DNA of 60,107 nucleotides, taken from positions 1-60,107 of the forward strand of contig CAKUHP010000006.1 in NCBI GenBank assembly GCA_934658705.1. Direction: 5' to 3'. Below, one piece after another: positions 18,319 to 26,627 of the stretch (position 1 is the stretch's first letter; every line of letters begins with the position of its first letter). The notes beneath the pieces were generated by a model that saw nothing but the letters and a program-made list of their open reading frames with translations, was not told the DNA's origin and ran no database searches. Source of the stretch: an uncultured Collinsella sp. Its GTDB lineage: Bacteria > Actinomycetota > Coriobacteriia > Coriobacteriales > Coriobacteriaceae. A program made the translations under genes and the position numbers.

Positions 18319-18381
18319 TTATATCGGCGACATTGCGGGTCAGGTGCGTAAACGGTTTACCAGGGGGCGCAAAAGGTTGCT

Positions 18382-19524
18382 TTAATTACGGCTCAAATCG
18401 CGCAGCGCATCGATAGCCGTGTCGACCTCCTCGTTCGTGTTGAAATACCCAAACGAGAAGCGGACGACACCTTGGCGCTCCGTTCCCAGCGCGCGGTGCA
18501 TGAGCGGAGCGCAGTGGGCGCTGGGACGGGTCGCAATTCCCCACCCCTGCATGAGCGCGTCCGAGATTTCGGCGGAATCGACATCCTCCACGTTGAGCGA
18601 CACGATTGCCGTGCGCGTCGGCTGGCCAAAGGCACCGTAGAGCTTGATCCACGGAATCTCGCGCACGCCAGCGAGGAAGCGATCGGCCAGCGCGCGTTCG
18701 TGAGCCGCAATCGCCTCGGTCCCACCCTGGGTCTCGATAAAATCGAGTCCAGCGGAAAGACCGGCAATACCATGGCCGTTAAGTGTGCCCGCCTCCAGGC
18801 GCGTCGGCCACTCCAGTGGTTGCAGCGCATCAAAGCTATGCACGCCCGTGCCGCCCATGGCCCACGGCGCCACGTCGACGCCCTCCGCCACAGCCAGGCC
18901 ACCGGTGCCCTGCGGACCCATAAGCCCCTTGTGGCCGGTAAAGCACACAATGTCGAGCCCCATGCCCTGCATGTCAATCTTCGCCGTGCCGGCTGATTGT
19001 GAGGCATCGACGATCACGAGCGCGCCCACCGCATGAGCCATAGCCGCCACACGCGCAACGTCAACGGCGTTGCCGGTCACGTTGGAGGCATGCGTCACGA
19101 CGACGGCGCGCGTACCCGGTGTGACCAGGCGTTCAAGCTCGTCATAGTCGAGCACGCCGTTGGCGTCGCATCCGGCATGTTCAACGGTAACGCCCTGCTC
19201 AGCCGCAAGGCGATTGAGCGGACGCAACACGGAGTTGTGCTCGAGCACCGTCGTGACCACGCGGTCGCCAGGGCGCACCACACCGTTGATGGCCGTGTTG
19301 AGCGCCGCCGTGGAGTTGGGCGTAAAGCACACATGGTCGGCGCGCGGGCAGCCCAACAGGCGCGCGAGCTTCGCACGACAGCCGTGGATGGTGCGAGCCG
19401 CATCGAGCGCACCCGACGTGGCGCCGCGCCCGGCATTGCCGAGCGAGCACATCGCCTGTGTCACGGCCTCGACCACCGTCTGCGGCTTATGCATGGTCGT
19501 CGCCGCGTTATCCAGGTAGATCAT
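18382..19524 (-). CDS. Cysteine desulfurase-like class V aminotransferase of the selenium cluster
   Basis: A 380-aa PLP enzyme of the NifS/Csd superfamily, most like the group found next to DUF3343 and SelD (EGID-type, TIGR01977). The N-terminus MIYLDNAATTMHKP, the His of VVTTVLEHNSVLRP, IVDASQSAG and the PLP lysine in FTGHKGLMGPQG are all present. It probably mobilises sulphur or selenium from Cys/Sec for the SelD pathway; that role is inferred from neighbours. The ATG at 19524 overlaps the stop of the DUF3343 gene (ATGA), so translation is coupled. It is the last gene of the cluster before the adhesin. Confidence 0.87.
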   Translation of the reverse strand: MIYLDNAATTMHKPQTVVEAVTQAMCSLGNAGRGATSGALDAARTIHGCRAKLARLLGCPRADHVCFTPNSTAALNTAINGVVRPGDRVVTTVLEHNSVLRPLNRLAAEQGVTVEHAGCDANGVLDYDELERLVTPGTRAVVVTHASNVTGNAVDVARVAAMAHAVGALVIVDASQSAGTAKIDMQGMGLDIVCFTGHKGLMGPQGTGGLAVAEGVDVAPWAMGGTGVHSFDALQPLEWPTRLEAGTLNGHGIAGLSAGLDFIETQGGTEAIAAHERALADRFLAGVREIPWIKLYGAFGQPTRTAIVSLNVEDVDSAEISDALMQGWGIATRPSAHCAPLMHRALGTERQGVVRFSFGYFNTNEEVDTAIDALRDLSRN

Positions 19525-19772
19525 CGCACGACCTCCCACATATCAATCACGGTAAAGCCCTCGGTAGGAACGTCCGCCGCGGCAAGCTCGCCGCGCAGCA
19601 AGCCCTCATCCGCAGGCAAGGCCTTCCAAGCCAGGCCGCAGCCGGCCGCGACCTCCCCAGGCACGGGAATCGTGCGTCCGGGAAGGCCGCGCTCGATGCA
19701 AAGGCTCTCGCACCCCATGGCGGCCGCCGTGGTGGGAAACGTGATGACCAGCGCCGGGCGCTTCTCTCTCAT
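19521..19772 (-). CDS. DUF3343 family small protein, putative Se/S carrier
   Basis: An 83-aa protein of the DUF3343 family, known from clusters with SelD, YedF and a class V aminotransferase and proposed to act in selenium transfer. It starts REKRPALVITFPTTAAAMGCE and has a CGLAWK motif with a conserved cysteine near the middle (GEVAAGCGLAWKAL). ATG at 19772 is chosen over an upstream TTG because GGACGGG is well spaced. Its TGA overlaps the next start codon by 4 bp. No enzymatic motif is visible. Confidence 0.82.
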   Translation of the reverse strand: MREKRPALVITFPTTAAAMGCESLCIERGLPGRTIPVPGEVAAGCGLAWKALPADEGLLRGELAAADVPTEGFTVIDMWEVVR

Positions 19773-19790
19773 GGCAATCCCGTCCAAGTG

Positions 19791-20417
19791 TTACGGGCGC
19801 ACGACGCGCACGGCCTGCTCCATCTTCTCCACGATCACGTACATGTTGGTGACCTCGCCCACCGCGAGCTGGTCCTTAATGCCAAAGTGATCGAGGCAGG
19901 TGCCGCAGGTGAGGATCTCCACGCCCTGCTCGGCCAGCCCCTTAAGGTCGTCGAGCACCGGCGAGCCCTCGACGGTGAGCTTGGCACCGCCGTTGTAGAA
20001 CAGCATGGTCGCGGGCAGTTCCTCCTGCTGCGTCACGGCAAAGATGAACGCCTTCATGAGCTTGTGGCCCAGCTCGTCGTCACCGCGGCCCATACAGTCG
20101 GTGTAGACGGAAATGACGAGCTTGCCCTTGCCGGCGCTGGTATCACAGAAGGCGGCACCGTCCTGCTCGGGATCTGCCACGGCAACGGCGCCGGCAGTCG
20201 CCACGGTCACGTGCCACTCGGCGTCGGCGACCTTCTCCACCGATGCCGTGCAACCCTTCTCCTGCGCCATCTTGGAAATGTTCTTGACGGCGGTCTCGTT
20301 ATCGACGGAGGTCACGACGGTACCCTCGCCGTCGAGCTGCTTGAGCGCCTTAAGGGTCTTAACGACGGGCAGCGGGCAGGCATCGCCCATGGCGTTGACT
20401 TCAATCTTGGTAGACAT
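19791..20417 (-). CDS. yedF: Selenium metabolism protein YedF (TusA-like plus DsrE-like domains)
   Basis: A 208-aa two-domain protein. Residues 1-75 form a TusA/SirA-like domain with the CPxP motif (GDACPLPVVKTLKAL). The C-terminal half is DsrE/DsrF-like and holds a CGTCLDHFG motif (EILTCGTCLDHFGI). This architecture is that of the protein that accompanies SelD across Se-using bacteria, thought to deliver Se0/selenide to SelD. The start at 20417 has GAAAGGAAAACT before it. It lies 56 bp after selD and 18 bp before the DUF3343 start region, clearly one operon. Confidence 0.9.
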   Translation of the reverse strand: MSTKIEVNAMGDACPLPVVKTLKALKQLDGEGTVVTSVDNETAVKNISKMAQEKGCTASVEKVADAEWHVTVATAGAVAVADPEQDGAAFCDTSAGKGKLVISVYTDCMGRGDDELGHKLMKAFIFAVTQQEELPATMLFYNGGAKLTVEGSPVLDDLKGLAEQGVEILTCGTCLDHFGIKDQLAVGEVTNMYVIVEKMEQAVRVVRP

Positions 20418-20473
20418 AGTTTTCCTTTCGGTTGCATCGTTCTGAAACGATAGATAGTTGAATACATGGACCG

Positions 20474-21523
20474 CTAACGGACAACGCGGACAGCGCGACC
20501 GCCCGGCACCGGCTCGCACACGCGACCGACAACGGCGGCGATACGACCCTCGGCATGCAGACGGCGCGCAAGCTCATCCACATCGGCGGCAGGCGCCGCG
20601 ATGAGCAGACCACCAGACGTCTGCGGATCGTAAAGCGCGTCCAACATACCCGGCTCCAGGTCCTCGTCAGCCACCACGCGCGGGCCAAAGAAGTCCTGGT
20701 TGCGGTAGGCACCCGCCGGGATAATGCCCAGACGCGCCATGTCGAGCACCTGGTCAAAGAGCGGCACCGCATCGGACGCAAGCTCAATCTGCACGCCCGA
20801 CCCCTCAGCCATCTCGCACGCATGTCCAATCAGGCCAAAGCCCGTAACGTCGGTACAGCCGTGAAGCTCGAGCCCCTCGGCAAGGCGAATCGGTGCTTCG
20901 TTGAGCGTGCGCATCGAGTCAAACATCGCTGCGGCCTCATCCTGCTCGGTGAGCTCGCCCTTAATGGCCGTAGTGATGATGCCAGAGCCGACCGCCTTGG
21001 TCAGCAACAGAGCATCGCCCACGCGCGCACCGCTGTTGGCAAGCATGCGGTCGAGCGAGACAAAGCCGCTCACGGACAGGCCGTACTTGGGCTCGTCGTC
21101 GTTGATGGTGTGGCCGCCCGCGATGGTGCAGCCGGCCTCAACGCACTTATCGGCGCCGCCCGCCAAAATCTGCCCCGCAACCTCAACGCCCAGGCAATTA
21201 GGGATGCACAGCAGGTTCATGGCATGGCTCGGCGTACCGCCCATGGCGTAGATGTCCGACAGCGAGTTGGCCGCGGCGATTTGGCCAAACAGGAACGGAT
21301 CGTCGACCATCGGCGGAAAGAAGTCGATGGACTGCACGAGTCCCAGGTTTTCGCCAACACGAAAGACGCTCGCATCGTCGGAGGTGTCGAATCCCACGAG
21401 CAGGTTGTCGTTATGCACATTGGGTAAGTCGCCCAGGACCTGGGCGAGGGCTCCAGGAGCCAACTTAGCGGCTCAACCGCTCGCAGCGGTCATAGACGTG
21501 AGCCTAACCGTGTCCTCTGCCAT
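20474..21523 (-). CDS. selD: Selenophosphate synthetase, itself a selenoprotein (in-frame UGA at codon 17)
   Basis: SelD makes selenophosphate from selenide and ATP. Reading from ATG 21523, which has a perfect AAAGGAGGT site, gives MAEDTVRLTSMTAASG, then TGA at 21473-21475, then AAKLAPGAL. The TGA stands where E. coli SelD has catalytic Cys17 in GAGCGCK, and Lys20 follows as expected. The rest continues in frame: NDNLLVGFDTSDDASV, then the FFPPMVDDPFLFGQIAAANSLSDIYAMGG block and the LTKAVGSGIITTAI region. A TTG start after the UGA (21463) would give a protein lacking the catalytic residue and has no ribosome site. Total length is 349 residues, normal for SelD. The start lies inside the 3' end of the glycosyltransferase gene, a 20-bp overlap. 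Confidence 0.93.
21429..21475 (-). promoter_or_regulatory. Candidate bacterial SECIS region after the selD UGA
   Basis: On the minus strand TCGCCCAG-GTC-CTGGGCGA (21429-21447) is an 8-bp perfect hairpin whose 3-nt loop starts with G, about 34 nt past the UGA and inside the usual bSECIS window. A second possible stem, GGCTC-CTG-GAGCC (21449-21461), lies between them. A SelB-binding role is inferred. Confidence 0.65.
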
Positions 21524-22748
21524 CGATACCTCCTTTCAAGTTTGATAACTGCTCCAGTATACGCGCCCAGCAGGCATCCCACGAAACCGCAGACGGATCA
21601 AAGGACGAGATGGGTTCCGCGAGCGACCGAGCCACGGCATCTGCCAGCGCATGCTCAAACCGCGGACAATCGAGCACATCGGGCGTATCGACATCCGTCA
21701 TACGCGGCGGCGTCACCCACGTCACGGGCGTGCCGGGCAAGGTAGCCTCGATCCACGGTCGCACGCCGGGCAGATCGGTCATGACGACCTTGCATCCGCA
21801 GGCCATCGCCTCGATCGGTACCAGCGGTAGGCCCTCGTAAAAGGACGGCAGTACAAACACCTCGGCCTCGCGATAAGCGCGCACCAGCTCATCGCGACTC
21901 AGACGACCGGCGAGCTCCACCGGCACGGGGGAATCCCGGGCGGCCCGAGCGATGCGCTCATACTCATCCGTATCGCCATGGCCTCCCACCAGCAAAAGCC
22001 GACTCGGGCGCACCTTGTACGCCGCATCAGAGTCCTCGCCAAAGCGCCCCATCGCGTGCACCAGCGATTCGACGCCCTTCTTAACGCACACCTTGCCCAC
22101 AAAGACGAGCGACCCGGGAACCTTTGCCGTCTGCGCATCACGGCAAAACACCCGGTGGTCATAGCCCGTTCCAATCACGTGGATACGCGACGGGTCAACG
22201 CCATAGACGTGCTCAATCTCCTCTGCCTGCTCGGCATGAAGCGAAAAGACAGCATCGAGGCAGCGGACCGCCGAGACAATACGATCATGGGCGAGTCCAT
22301 GGGTCAGCATCTGCCGAATATCGGTCGAATGGCACACGCCGCACACGGGAATCCCCCGCACGCGCTCGCGCACCAGGGCGCACAGCAAGTACAAGTGGTG
22401 GCAGATGATGGCATCGGGCTTGAAGGCGGCGACGGCATGGTCGATTGCCGTGCCAAAGGTCTGCTCGAAGGCTGCCGCCATCGCAGGCGTCAGATCGCGG
22501 TAGCGTGTCGAGGGATAGGGCATCACGTCCGACATACCGCAGATGCGAAACGGCAGCTCCGGCGTCTCGAACGGCACGGTGAACACGCGCGCGGCGGGGT
22601 CGAGCTCCCCTTGCGTGTCCCCGGGCGCAGCACCGCACAGCACCGCCGCCTCGTGGCCCGCAGCAATTTGCGAGGCCACCAGTGCAGCGAGATACGTACC
22701 GCTTCCCGTGCTATCGGGCTTTTGAGCCGAGATGTTGAGGATGCGCAA
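21504..22748 (-). CDS. GT4-family glycosyltransferase embedded in the selenium cluster
   Basis: A 414-aa GT-B glycosyltransferase. The N-terminal Rossmann half opens LRILNISAQKPDSTGSGTYL with the Gly-rich acceptor-side loop. The donor-binding half has SLVFVGKVCVKKGVESLVHA and the EX7E-type region VFVLPSFYEGLPLVPIEAMA, typical of GT4. TTG at 22748 is chosen because GGGGGGCAGG precedes it and family homology starts there; the in-frame upstream stretch overlaps the activator gene. It starts 14 bp after the activator stop and runs 20 bp into selD, so it belongs to the operon. Substrate is unknown. A selenosugar-type role is conceivable, by analogy with SenB acting beside a SelD homologue, but sequence alone does not show it. 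Confidence 0.82.
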   Translation of the reverse strand: MRILNISAQKPDSTGSGTYLAALVASQIAAGHEAAVLCGAAPGDTQGELDPAARVFTVPFETPELPFRICGMSDVMPYPSTRYRDLTPAMAAAFEQTFGTAIDHAVAAFKPDAIICHHLYLLCALVRERVRGIPVCGVCHSTDIRQMLTHGLAHDRIVSAVRCLDAVFSLHAEQAEEIEHVYGVDPSRIHVIGTGYDHRVFCRDAQTAKVPGSLVFVGKVCVKKGVESLVHAMGRFGEDSDAAYKVRPSRLLLVGGHGDTDEYERIARAARDSPVPVELAGRLSRDELVRAYREAEVFVLPSFYEGLPLVPIEAMACGCKVVMTDLPGVRPWIEATLPGTPVTWVTPPRMTDVDTPDVLDCPRFEHALADAVARSLAEPISSFDPSAVSWDACWARILEQLSNLKGGIDGRGHG

Positions 22749-22762
22749 CAGACCTGCCCCCC

Positions 22763-23527
22763 TTACGCGAGTGCCTGCGCGCGAATCGCCGCGCCGATGG
22801 CGCCGGCAAAACGGGCTTGGGGCGAGGTGGTCACCGGCGAGCCCAGCAGCGCGCCCAGCCGCTCCACAACGTAAGCGTTCTCGCACAGGCCGCCGGTCAG
22901 GTAGTACGGGGCGCCCGCTGCCTGCCCGGCCATAGTCGCCACGCGCGACACGACGCTTTCGATCACACCGCGCGCGATGTTTTCGCGCGGCTCACCGCGA
23001 CCGATCAGGCTAATGACCTCGCTTTCGGCAAACACCGTACACATGCTGCTGATCTTGGTTGGCTCACCGGAGCGGGCAAGGTCTGCCATCTGCTGCTGAG
23101 AAATGCCCAGACGATCGGCCATGATCTCCAAAAAGCGCCCCGTACCGGCAGCGCACTTGTCGTTCATGGCAAACTTGGCCACGCGGCCGCCTTTAAGTTG
23201 GATGACCTTGGTGTCCTGGCCGCCCACGTCGATCACGGTGCCGTGGTCGCCAAAGAGCGCCACAGCGCCGGTGCCATGGCAGGTGATCTCGGTCACGACC
23301 TTGTGCGCATAGGGCACGGCGACACGGCCGTAACCGGTCGCGACCACACGCACGTCGTCGGCCGCCACGTCGTAGCCGGCCGAAGCAAGCTCTGCGCGCA
23401 GGCGCTCGGCCGCATCGACCGACGAATACCCCGTCGGCATAACGCAAGTCCACGCGATGGCGCCATCCGCCTCCACCGCCGCGGCCTTCGCAGCCGTCGA
23501 GCCTATGTCGATACCAATGCCAACCAC
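22763..23527 (-). CDS. ATPase activator of double-cubane/2-hydroxyacyl-CoA dehydratase enzymes (HgdC/BadF family)
   Basis: A 254-aa ASKHA-fold ATPase that injects low-potential electrons into its partner by ATP hydrolysis. The nucleotide loop IGIDIGSTAAK is at residues 3-13, TVIDVGGQDTK forms the second phosphate motif, and two cysteines that would bridge the dimer [4Fe-4S] cluster occur in KCAAGTGRFLE and SSMCTVFAESE. GTG at 23527 is chosen because AAGGGGG lies 5 nt before it; upstream TTG or GTG starts would place the hairpin at 23543-23573 inside the coding region. It follows two double-cubane protein genes, its expected substrates, and precedes the glycosyltransferase. Confidence 0.88.
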   Translation of the reverse strand: MVGIGIDIGSTAAKAAAVEADGAIAWTCVMPTGYSSVDAAERLRAELASAGYDVAADDVRVVATGYGRVAVPYAHKVVTEITCHGTGAVALFGDHGTVIDVGGQDTKVIQLKGGRVAKFAMNDKCAAGTGRFLEIMADRLGISQQQMADLARSGEPTKISSMCTVFAESEVISLIGRGEPRENIARGVIESVVSRVATMAGQAAGAPYYLTGGLCENAYVVERLGALLGSPVTTSPQARFAGAIGAAIRAQALA

Positions 23528-23542
23528 GGCATCCCCCTTCAC

Positions 23543-23573
23543 ATGCGGCAAAGGGACTGTCCCTATGCCGCAT
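23543..23573. repeat. GGGACTGTCCC-centred hairpin between operon genes
   Basis: ATGCGGCAAAGGGAC and GTCCCTATGCCGCAT flank one T; 14 of 15 pairs match. It lies in the 51-bp gap before the activator gene and ends just upstream of its ribosome site. It has the same core as the hairpin at 35311-35341. It could modulate relative expression or be a processed end. Confidence 0.7.
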
Positions 23574-23578
23574 TCGTC

Positions 23579-24742
23579 CTACAGTGTCTCGATAAAGGCG
23601 GCGATGCGCGTCTCGATCTGGCCCATGTCGCCGTTGCTGTAGTCGGTCTCGATCTTCATGTACGGAATGCCCGCGCCCTCGACGGCCTCCTGCATGCGGG
23701 CGCTTTCCACATTGAAGGTGTGGCACGCCTGCAGCACGCTCTCAACGACGCCGTCGACGTGGTACTTCTCGCACATGGCCAGCGTGTTGTCCATGCGGCC
23801 GTCGTTGGGCGTCATGACCGAGCAGTTGATGTCCAGATAGCGATCGGCGATAGCGCGCAGGATATCGGGCGCGTCGGGGTCAATCATCATGGCGGCCGTA
23901 CGCTCGCCCGAGCAGTCGTCCATGCACACGACCACGCCGCCGTTGGACTCGATGGTGCGGCCGATCTTGTTGATCACGCCACCCACCGGGCAGCCGGTAA
24001 TGAGGATGCGCTTGGCATCCGCCGCAACGGGGCGCTCGCCCGCGTCGTAAGCCTCGCGCAGGGCAGCGACCTTCTGCTCCAGCTGCTGCGTATAGGCCTC
24101 GATATCAAAGCTAAACGTACCGGCGAACATGGTGCTCATCAGGTCGACGCCGCTCATAGCCGCCGGCTGGTTGGCCTGCAGCGCAAACATCTCGAGCTGG
24201 GCGGCACGCAGGCGGTTGCGACGACGGACGGCAGCGCGCAGGTCGTCATCGGTAATCGTGATGCCGTAGAAGTTCTCGAGCTCCTCCTTGAGCAGGCGAC
24301 ACTCCTCGTACCAGCCCTCGCGCTCGTAGGCACGGTCACGGCTCTGCGGCAGATGCAGAATGTACGTGCGCTTGAGCTCATTGAGCAGCTCGTACATCTT
24401 CTTCTTGCCGTCGCAGGTGGTCTCGCCGATGATCATGTCGCTAAAGTACGTAAACGGGCACTTTTGCGAGTAGGCAAAGCCGTAGGTCGACTTGATGAGC
24501 GGGCACAGGTTTGCCGGCAGCACCTTCTCGGCCTCGGGAATCACCTCGTCGGACGTACCGCACAGGGCGACGCTTGCAGCCCCCGCGGCATCGATAATCT
24601 CGAGCGGCGTATAGCTGCACAAAAAGCCGACCAGACGATTGCCGGCCTGCTTATAATCCTTAACGCGAATAAACGCCGCTTTGCGCTGCTCGTTGAACTC
24701 CTCAAACGTGCGCGGCAACGGCTGCTCAGAAACCTCGGACAT
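23579..24742 (-). CDS. Double-cubane-cluster anaerobic reductase-like protein (HgdB family), paralogue 2
   Basis: A 387-aa member of the 2-hydroxyacyl-CoA dehydratase D-component superfamily, closest to double-cubane cluster proteins. Conserved cysteines appear in [45 protein letters not shown] and [10 protein letters not shown]. DCCPs take electrons from an HgdC-like ATPase and reduce small molecules; the substrate here is unknown. The start at 24742 has TTGGGAG upstream. It is homologous to the next gene (24896-26179), from which it is separated by a 153-bp gap filled by a nested hairpin. CoA-substrate dehydratases normally need two different subunits, and these two could also pair. Confidence 0.83.
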   Translation of the reverse strand: MSEVSEQPLPRTFEEFNEQRKAAFIRVKDYKQAGNRLVGFLCSYTPLEIIDAAGAASVALCGTSDEVIPEAEKVLPANLCPLIKSTYGFAYSQKCPFTYFSDMIIGETTCDGKKKMYELLNELKRTYILHLPQSRDRAYEREGWYEECRLLKEELENFYGITITDDDLRAAVRRRNRLRAAQLEMFALQANQPAAMSGVDLMSTMFAGTFSFDIEAYTQQLEQKVAALREAYDAGERPVAADAKRILITGCPVGGVINKIGRTIESNGGVVVCMDDCSGERTAAMMIDPDAPDILRAIADRYLDINCSVMTPNDGRMDNTLAMCEKYHVDGVVESVLQACHTFNVESARMQEAVEGAGIPYMKIETDYSNGDMGQIETRIAAFIETL

Positions 24743-24787
24743 ACAACTCCCAAAAAAGAAAAAAACTAAGAAATCCGACAACGGAGA

Positions 24788-24889
24788 CGGCTTTCCCAGG
24801 TACCCGAGGTTGCCGTGAAAGAGGAGCGCCGCGTACTTTGGTACGCAAGCGACGGTTTGAACGGCAAGATCGGGTGCCTGGGAAAGCCG
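24788..24889. repeat. Nested-hairpin element between the two double-cubane genes
   Basis: Outer arms: CGGCTTTCCCAGG (24788-24800) pairs with 24877-24889, ACCCGA (24802-24807) with 24870-24875, and TTGCCGT (24810-24816) with 24861-24867. Inside, GCGTAC-TTTG-GTACGC (24831-24846) forms a second hairpin. The 5' linker GAAAGAGGAG and 3' linker GCGACGG resemble the element at 40631. Confidence 0.85.
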
Positions 24890-24895
24890 CGCGGC

Positions 24896-26179
24896 CTAGA
24901 TCGTCTCCAAGAAGGCCTCAATGCGGGTCTGCAGCTGGCCTGCGTCCTCGCCGGCGTAGTCGGTCGTGATGTGCATAAAGGGAATACCGGCCTCCTCGGC
25001 GGCCTTCTCCACGGCGAAGGACTCCATCTCGTAGAGCGTGCAGAACTGCAGGGCCACGTCGACGATGCCGTCGGCATGCAGGTCCTTGGCCATCTGAACG
25101 ATGTCCTTCATACGCTGGTCGTTGGGGGTAAAGACGGCGCAGTTGATCTTAAAGTAGCGCTCGGCGATAGCGTCGAGCATCTCGTCGACCGTCTCGCCGG
25201 ACTCGTCGACCAGGTCCTTGTAGTAGCGCGAACCCGTGCAGGACTCCTCGCCCACCACGATGCCGCCAGCCTTCTCGATCAGGTTGAACAGCTTCCAGTT
25301 GGGCACGGCCATGGGCGTGCCGGTGTACAGGATGCGCTTGGTGCCCTTGGGCGCCACGCCCTCACCATTGGCGGCGCGCTCCTCGCACTCGGCAGCCATG
25401 TCGTTGATGGCGCCGGTCAGGCGCGGCGTGTCGTCCATAAAGGCAGCCTGCACGGTCAGCAGGCTATCGAGGCCGCTGATGGGCGCCGGGTCGGCGGCAC
25501 GGGTCGCAGCCAGACGCTGCAGGGCGCGGCGCTTCTCGTTAACGGCGTGGATGGCAGCCTTCAGGCGCTCGGGCGTGATCTTGACGGCGCACTCTTCCTC
25601 GATCTTGGCAGCGAGCTTTTTGACCTCGGCCTTCCAGGTCACGAGCGTCGACTCGTCGTGCACGTTGGGGATATCCATGACGTACATGTTCTTTTGCGTG
25701 GCAAAGAACTCATAGGCCTTCTTCTTGCCGTCGCAAGTGTTCTCGCCGACTACCAGGTCGCTCGACTCGATGTAGGGGCAGACCTCGCCCAGCTTAAAGC
25801 CAGCAAAGCTCTTAATGAGCGGACAGGTGTTGCGCGGCAGATGCTCCTCAACCTTGTCCGTTGCCCAGTCGGCACCAGAGCACAGGCCCACGGGAATGCC
25901 GTCGCAGGCAAGCACGATCTCCTCGGGCACATAGACGCAGAATGAGCCGACGATCTTGGTGGCCTCGCCGGCCTCCTTCTTGTCGAGCATCTCCTTAATA
26001 CGGCCGCTGTGGATGTTGGTGGCAACAAAATCCAGGTAGGAAGTGGACTTGGGGCGATTGTTCTGCGTCAGGAACATATCCCCGTACATCTGGCCCACGG
26101 CGCCCAGCAGCATGTCGTGGTCGGCAAGATTCATGCCGAGGCTCTCCCACATCGGATGGAAATCAAATTCTTCAGCCAT
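24896..26179 (-). CDS. Double-cubane-cluster anaerobic reductase-like protein (HgdB family), paralogue 1
   Basis: A 427-aa protein of the same superfamily as its neighbour. Cysteine motifs in order: RNTCPLIKSFAGF, GEVCPYIESSD, ENTCDGKKKAYEF, GEESCTGSRYY, KINCAVFTPND and ALQFCTLYEME. The set TCPLIKS..CPY..TCDGKKK is the signature of the DCCP-type subgroup. The ATG at 26179 has GAGGGGAACC upstream. It is the first gene of the selenium-linked run; a candidate promoter lies some 340 bp upstream. It is predicted to be an oxygen-sensitive, ATP-driven reductase with the HgdC-like partner at 22763-23527. Confidence 0.85.
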   Translation of the reverse strand: MAEEFDFHPMWESLGMNLADHDMLLGAVGQMYGDMFLTQNNRPKSTSYLDFVATNIHSGRIKEMLDKKEAGEATKIVGSFCVYVPEEIVLACDGIPVGLCSGADWATDKVEEHLPRNTCPLIKSFAGFKLGEVCPYIESSDLVVGENTCDGKKKAYEFFATQKNMYVMDIPNVHDESTLVTWKAEVKKLAAKIEEECAVKITPERLKAAIHAVNEKRRALQRLAATRAADPAPISGLDSLLTVQAAFMDDTPRLTGAINDMAAECEERAANGEGVAPKGTKRILYTGTPMAVPNWKLFNLIEKAGGIVVGEESCTGSRYYKDLVDESGETVDEMLDAIAERYFKINCAVFTPNDQRMKDIVQMAKDLHADGIVDVALQFCTLYEMESFAVEKAAEEAGIPFMHITTDYAGEDAGQLQTRIEAFLETI

Positions 26180-26338
26180 GACGGTTCCCCTCTCGAACCA
26201 AAAATGAATAGCTACGGTATTGCTGCACGGTGGGTGGCGAAAACCCTGCCGCGCGTAAACCCGGAATTTTGGGGAACCTGCTTTGCGGTTGATGATTTAG
26301 TTGTGCGTCGTCTCTCCCGGAGCCGTGAACATACCTGC

Positions 26339-26407
26339 TCATATGCGGCTCCGAGCCATATAGAGGGCGCGCGCGGCAACGCGACGCGAATATGTCTTCT
26401 GCGGCAT
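26339..26407 (-). CDS. Possible 22-aa leader ORF upstream of the double-cubane operon
   Basis: ATG at 26407 is preceded by AAAAGGAGG at good spacing and opens 22 codons (MPQKTYSRRVAARAL...RSRI) before TGA. The RNA around it can form GAGGGCGCGC/GCGCGCCCTC enclosing most of the ORF, and CGGAGCCG/CGGCTCCG just after it. A leader peptide or a chance ORF are both possible. Nothing else coding is seen in 26180-26627. Confidence 0.3.
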   Translation of the reverse strand: MPQKTYSRRVAARALYMARSRI

Positions 26408-26514
26408 CGGCGCGCCCTCCTTTTCTCGTCGAAGGTAACTATATCAACGGTCGTCGTCCAGACGAACACCGCCGACACGCGTACGACAGCATTGGGATGC
26501 GAGTATCTCGCTGT

Positions 26515-26551
26515 CTGATAAATAATTATCAGATTGATAAGGTTTTGTCAT
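26515..26551 (-). promoter_or_regulatory. Candidate promoter and operator for the double-cubane/selenium operon
   Basis: On the minus strand ATGACA (26546-26551), 17 bp, then TAATTA (26523-26528) fit a sigma70-type promoter. The dyad CTGATAA-ATAA-TTATCAG (26515-26532) covers the -10. Transcription from here would give a leader of about 340 nt. Confidence 0.45.
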
Positions 26552-26627
26552 GCAGAAATCGGCGAACGGCGGACCGTAAGCGTGTCAGACGGTCGAGAAG
26601 CTGATCCCGGCTGTCCAGCACGCCGAG

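Noticed and set aside
21473..21475. selD UGA as a nonsense mutation or sequencing error
   Set aside because: The codon falls exactly on the catalytic Cys/Sec position, the flanking reading frame is conserved, the ribosome site belongs to the upstream ATG, and a SECIS-like hairpin follows. Genome-wide sel genes would still be needed for proof.
21504..22748. Naming the glycosyltransferase SenB
   Set aside because: Length and N-terminal sequence are of a general GT4 enzyme; no selenoneine partner gene (SenA-like) is present in the window.
22817..24769. 650-codon plus-strand frame over the activator and double-cubane genes
   Set aside because: Shadow of well-supported minus-strand genes; no family resemblance and no start signals.
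26180..26515. Glycine- or molybdenum-cofactor-type riboswitch in the double-cubane leader
   Set aside because: GGGAGAG occurs, but the other conserved glycine-riboswitch blocks are missing and no Moco-motif consensus could be recognised by eye.
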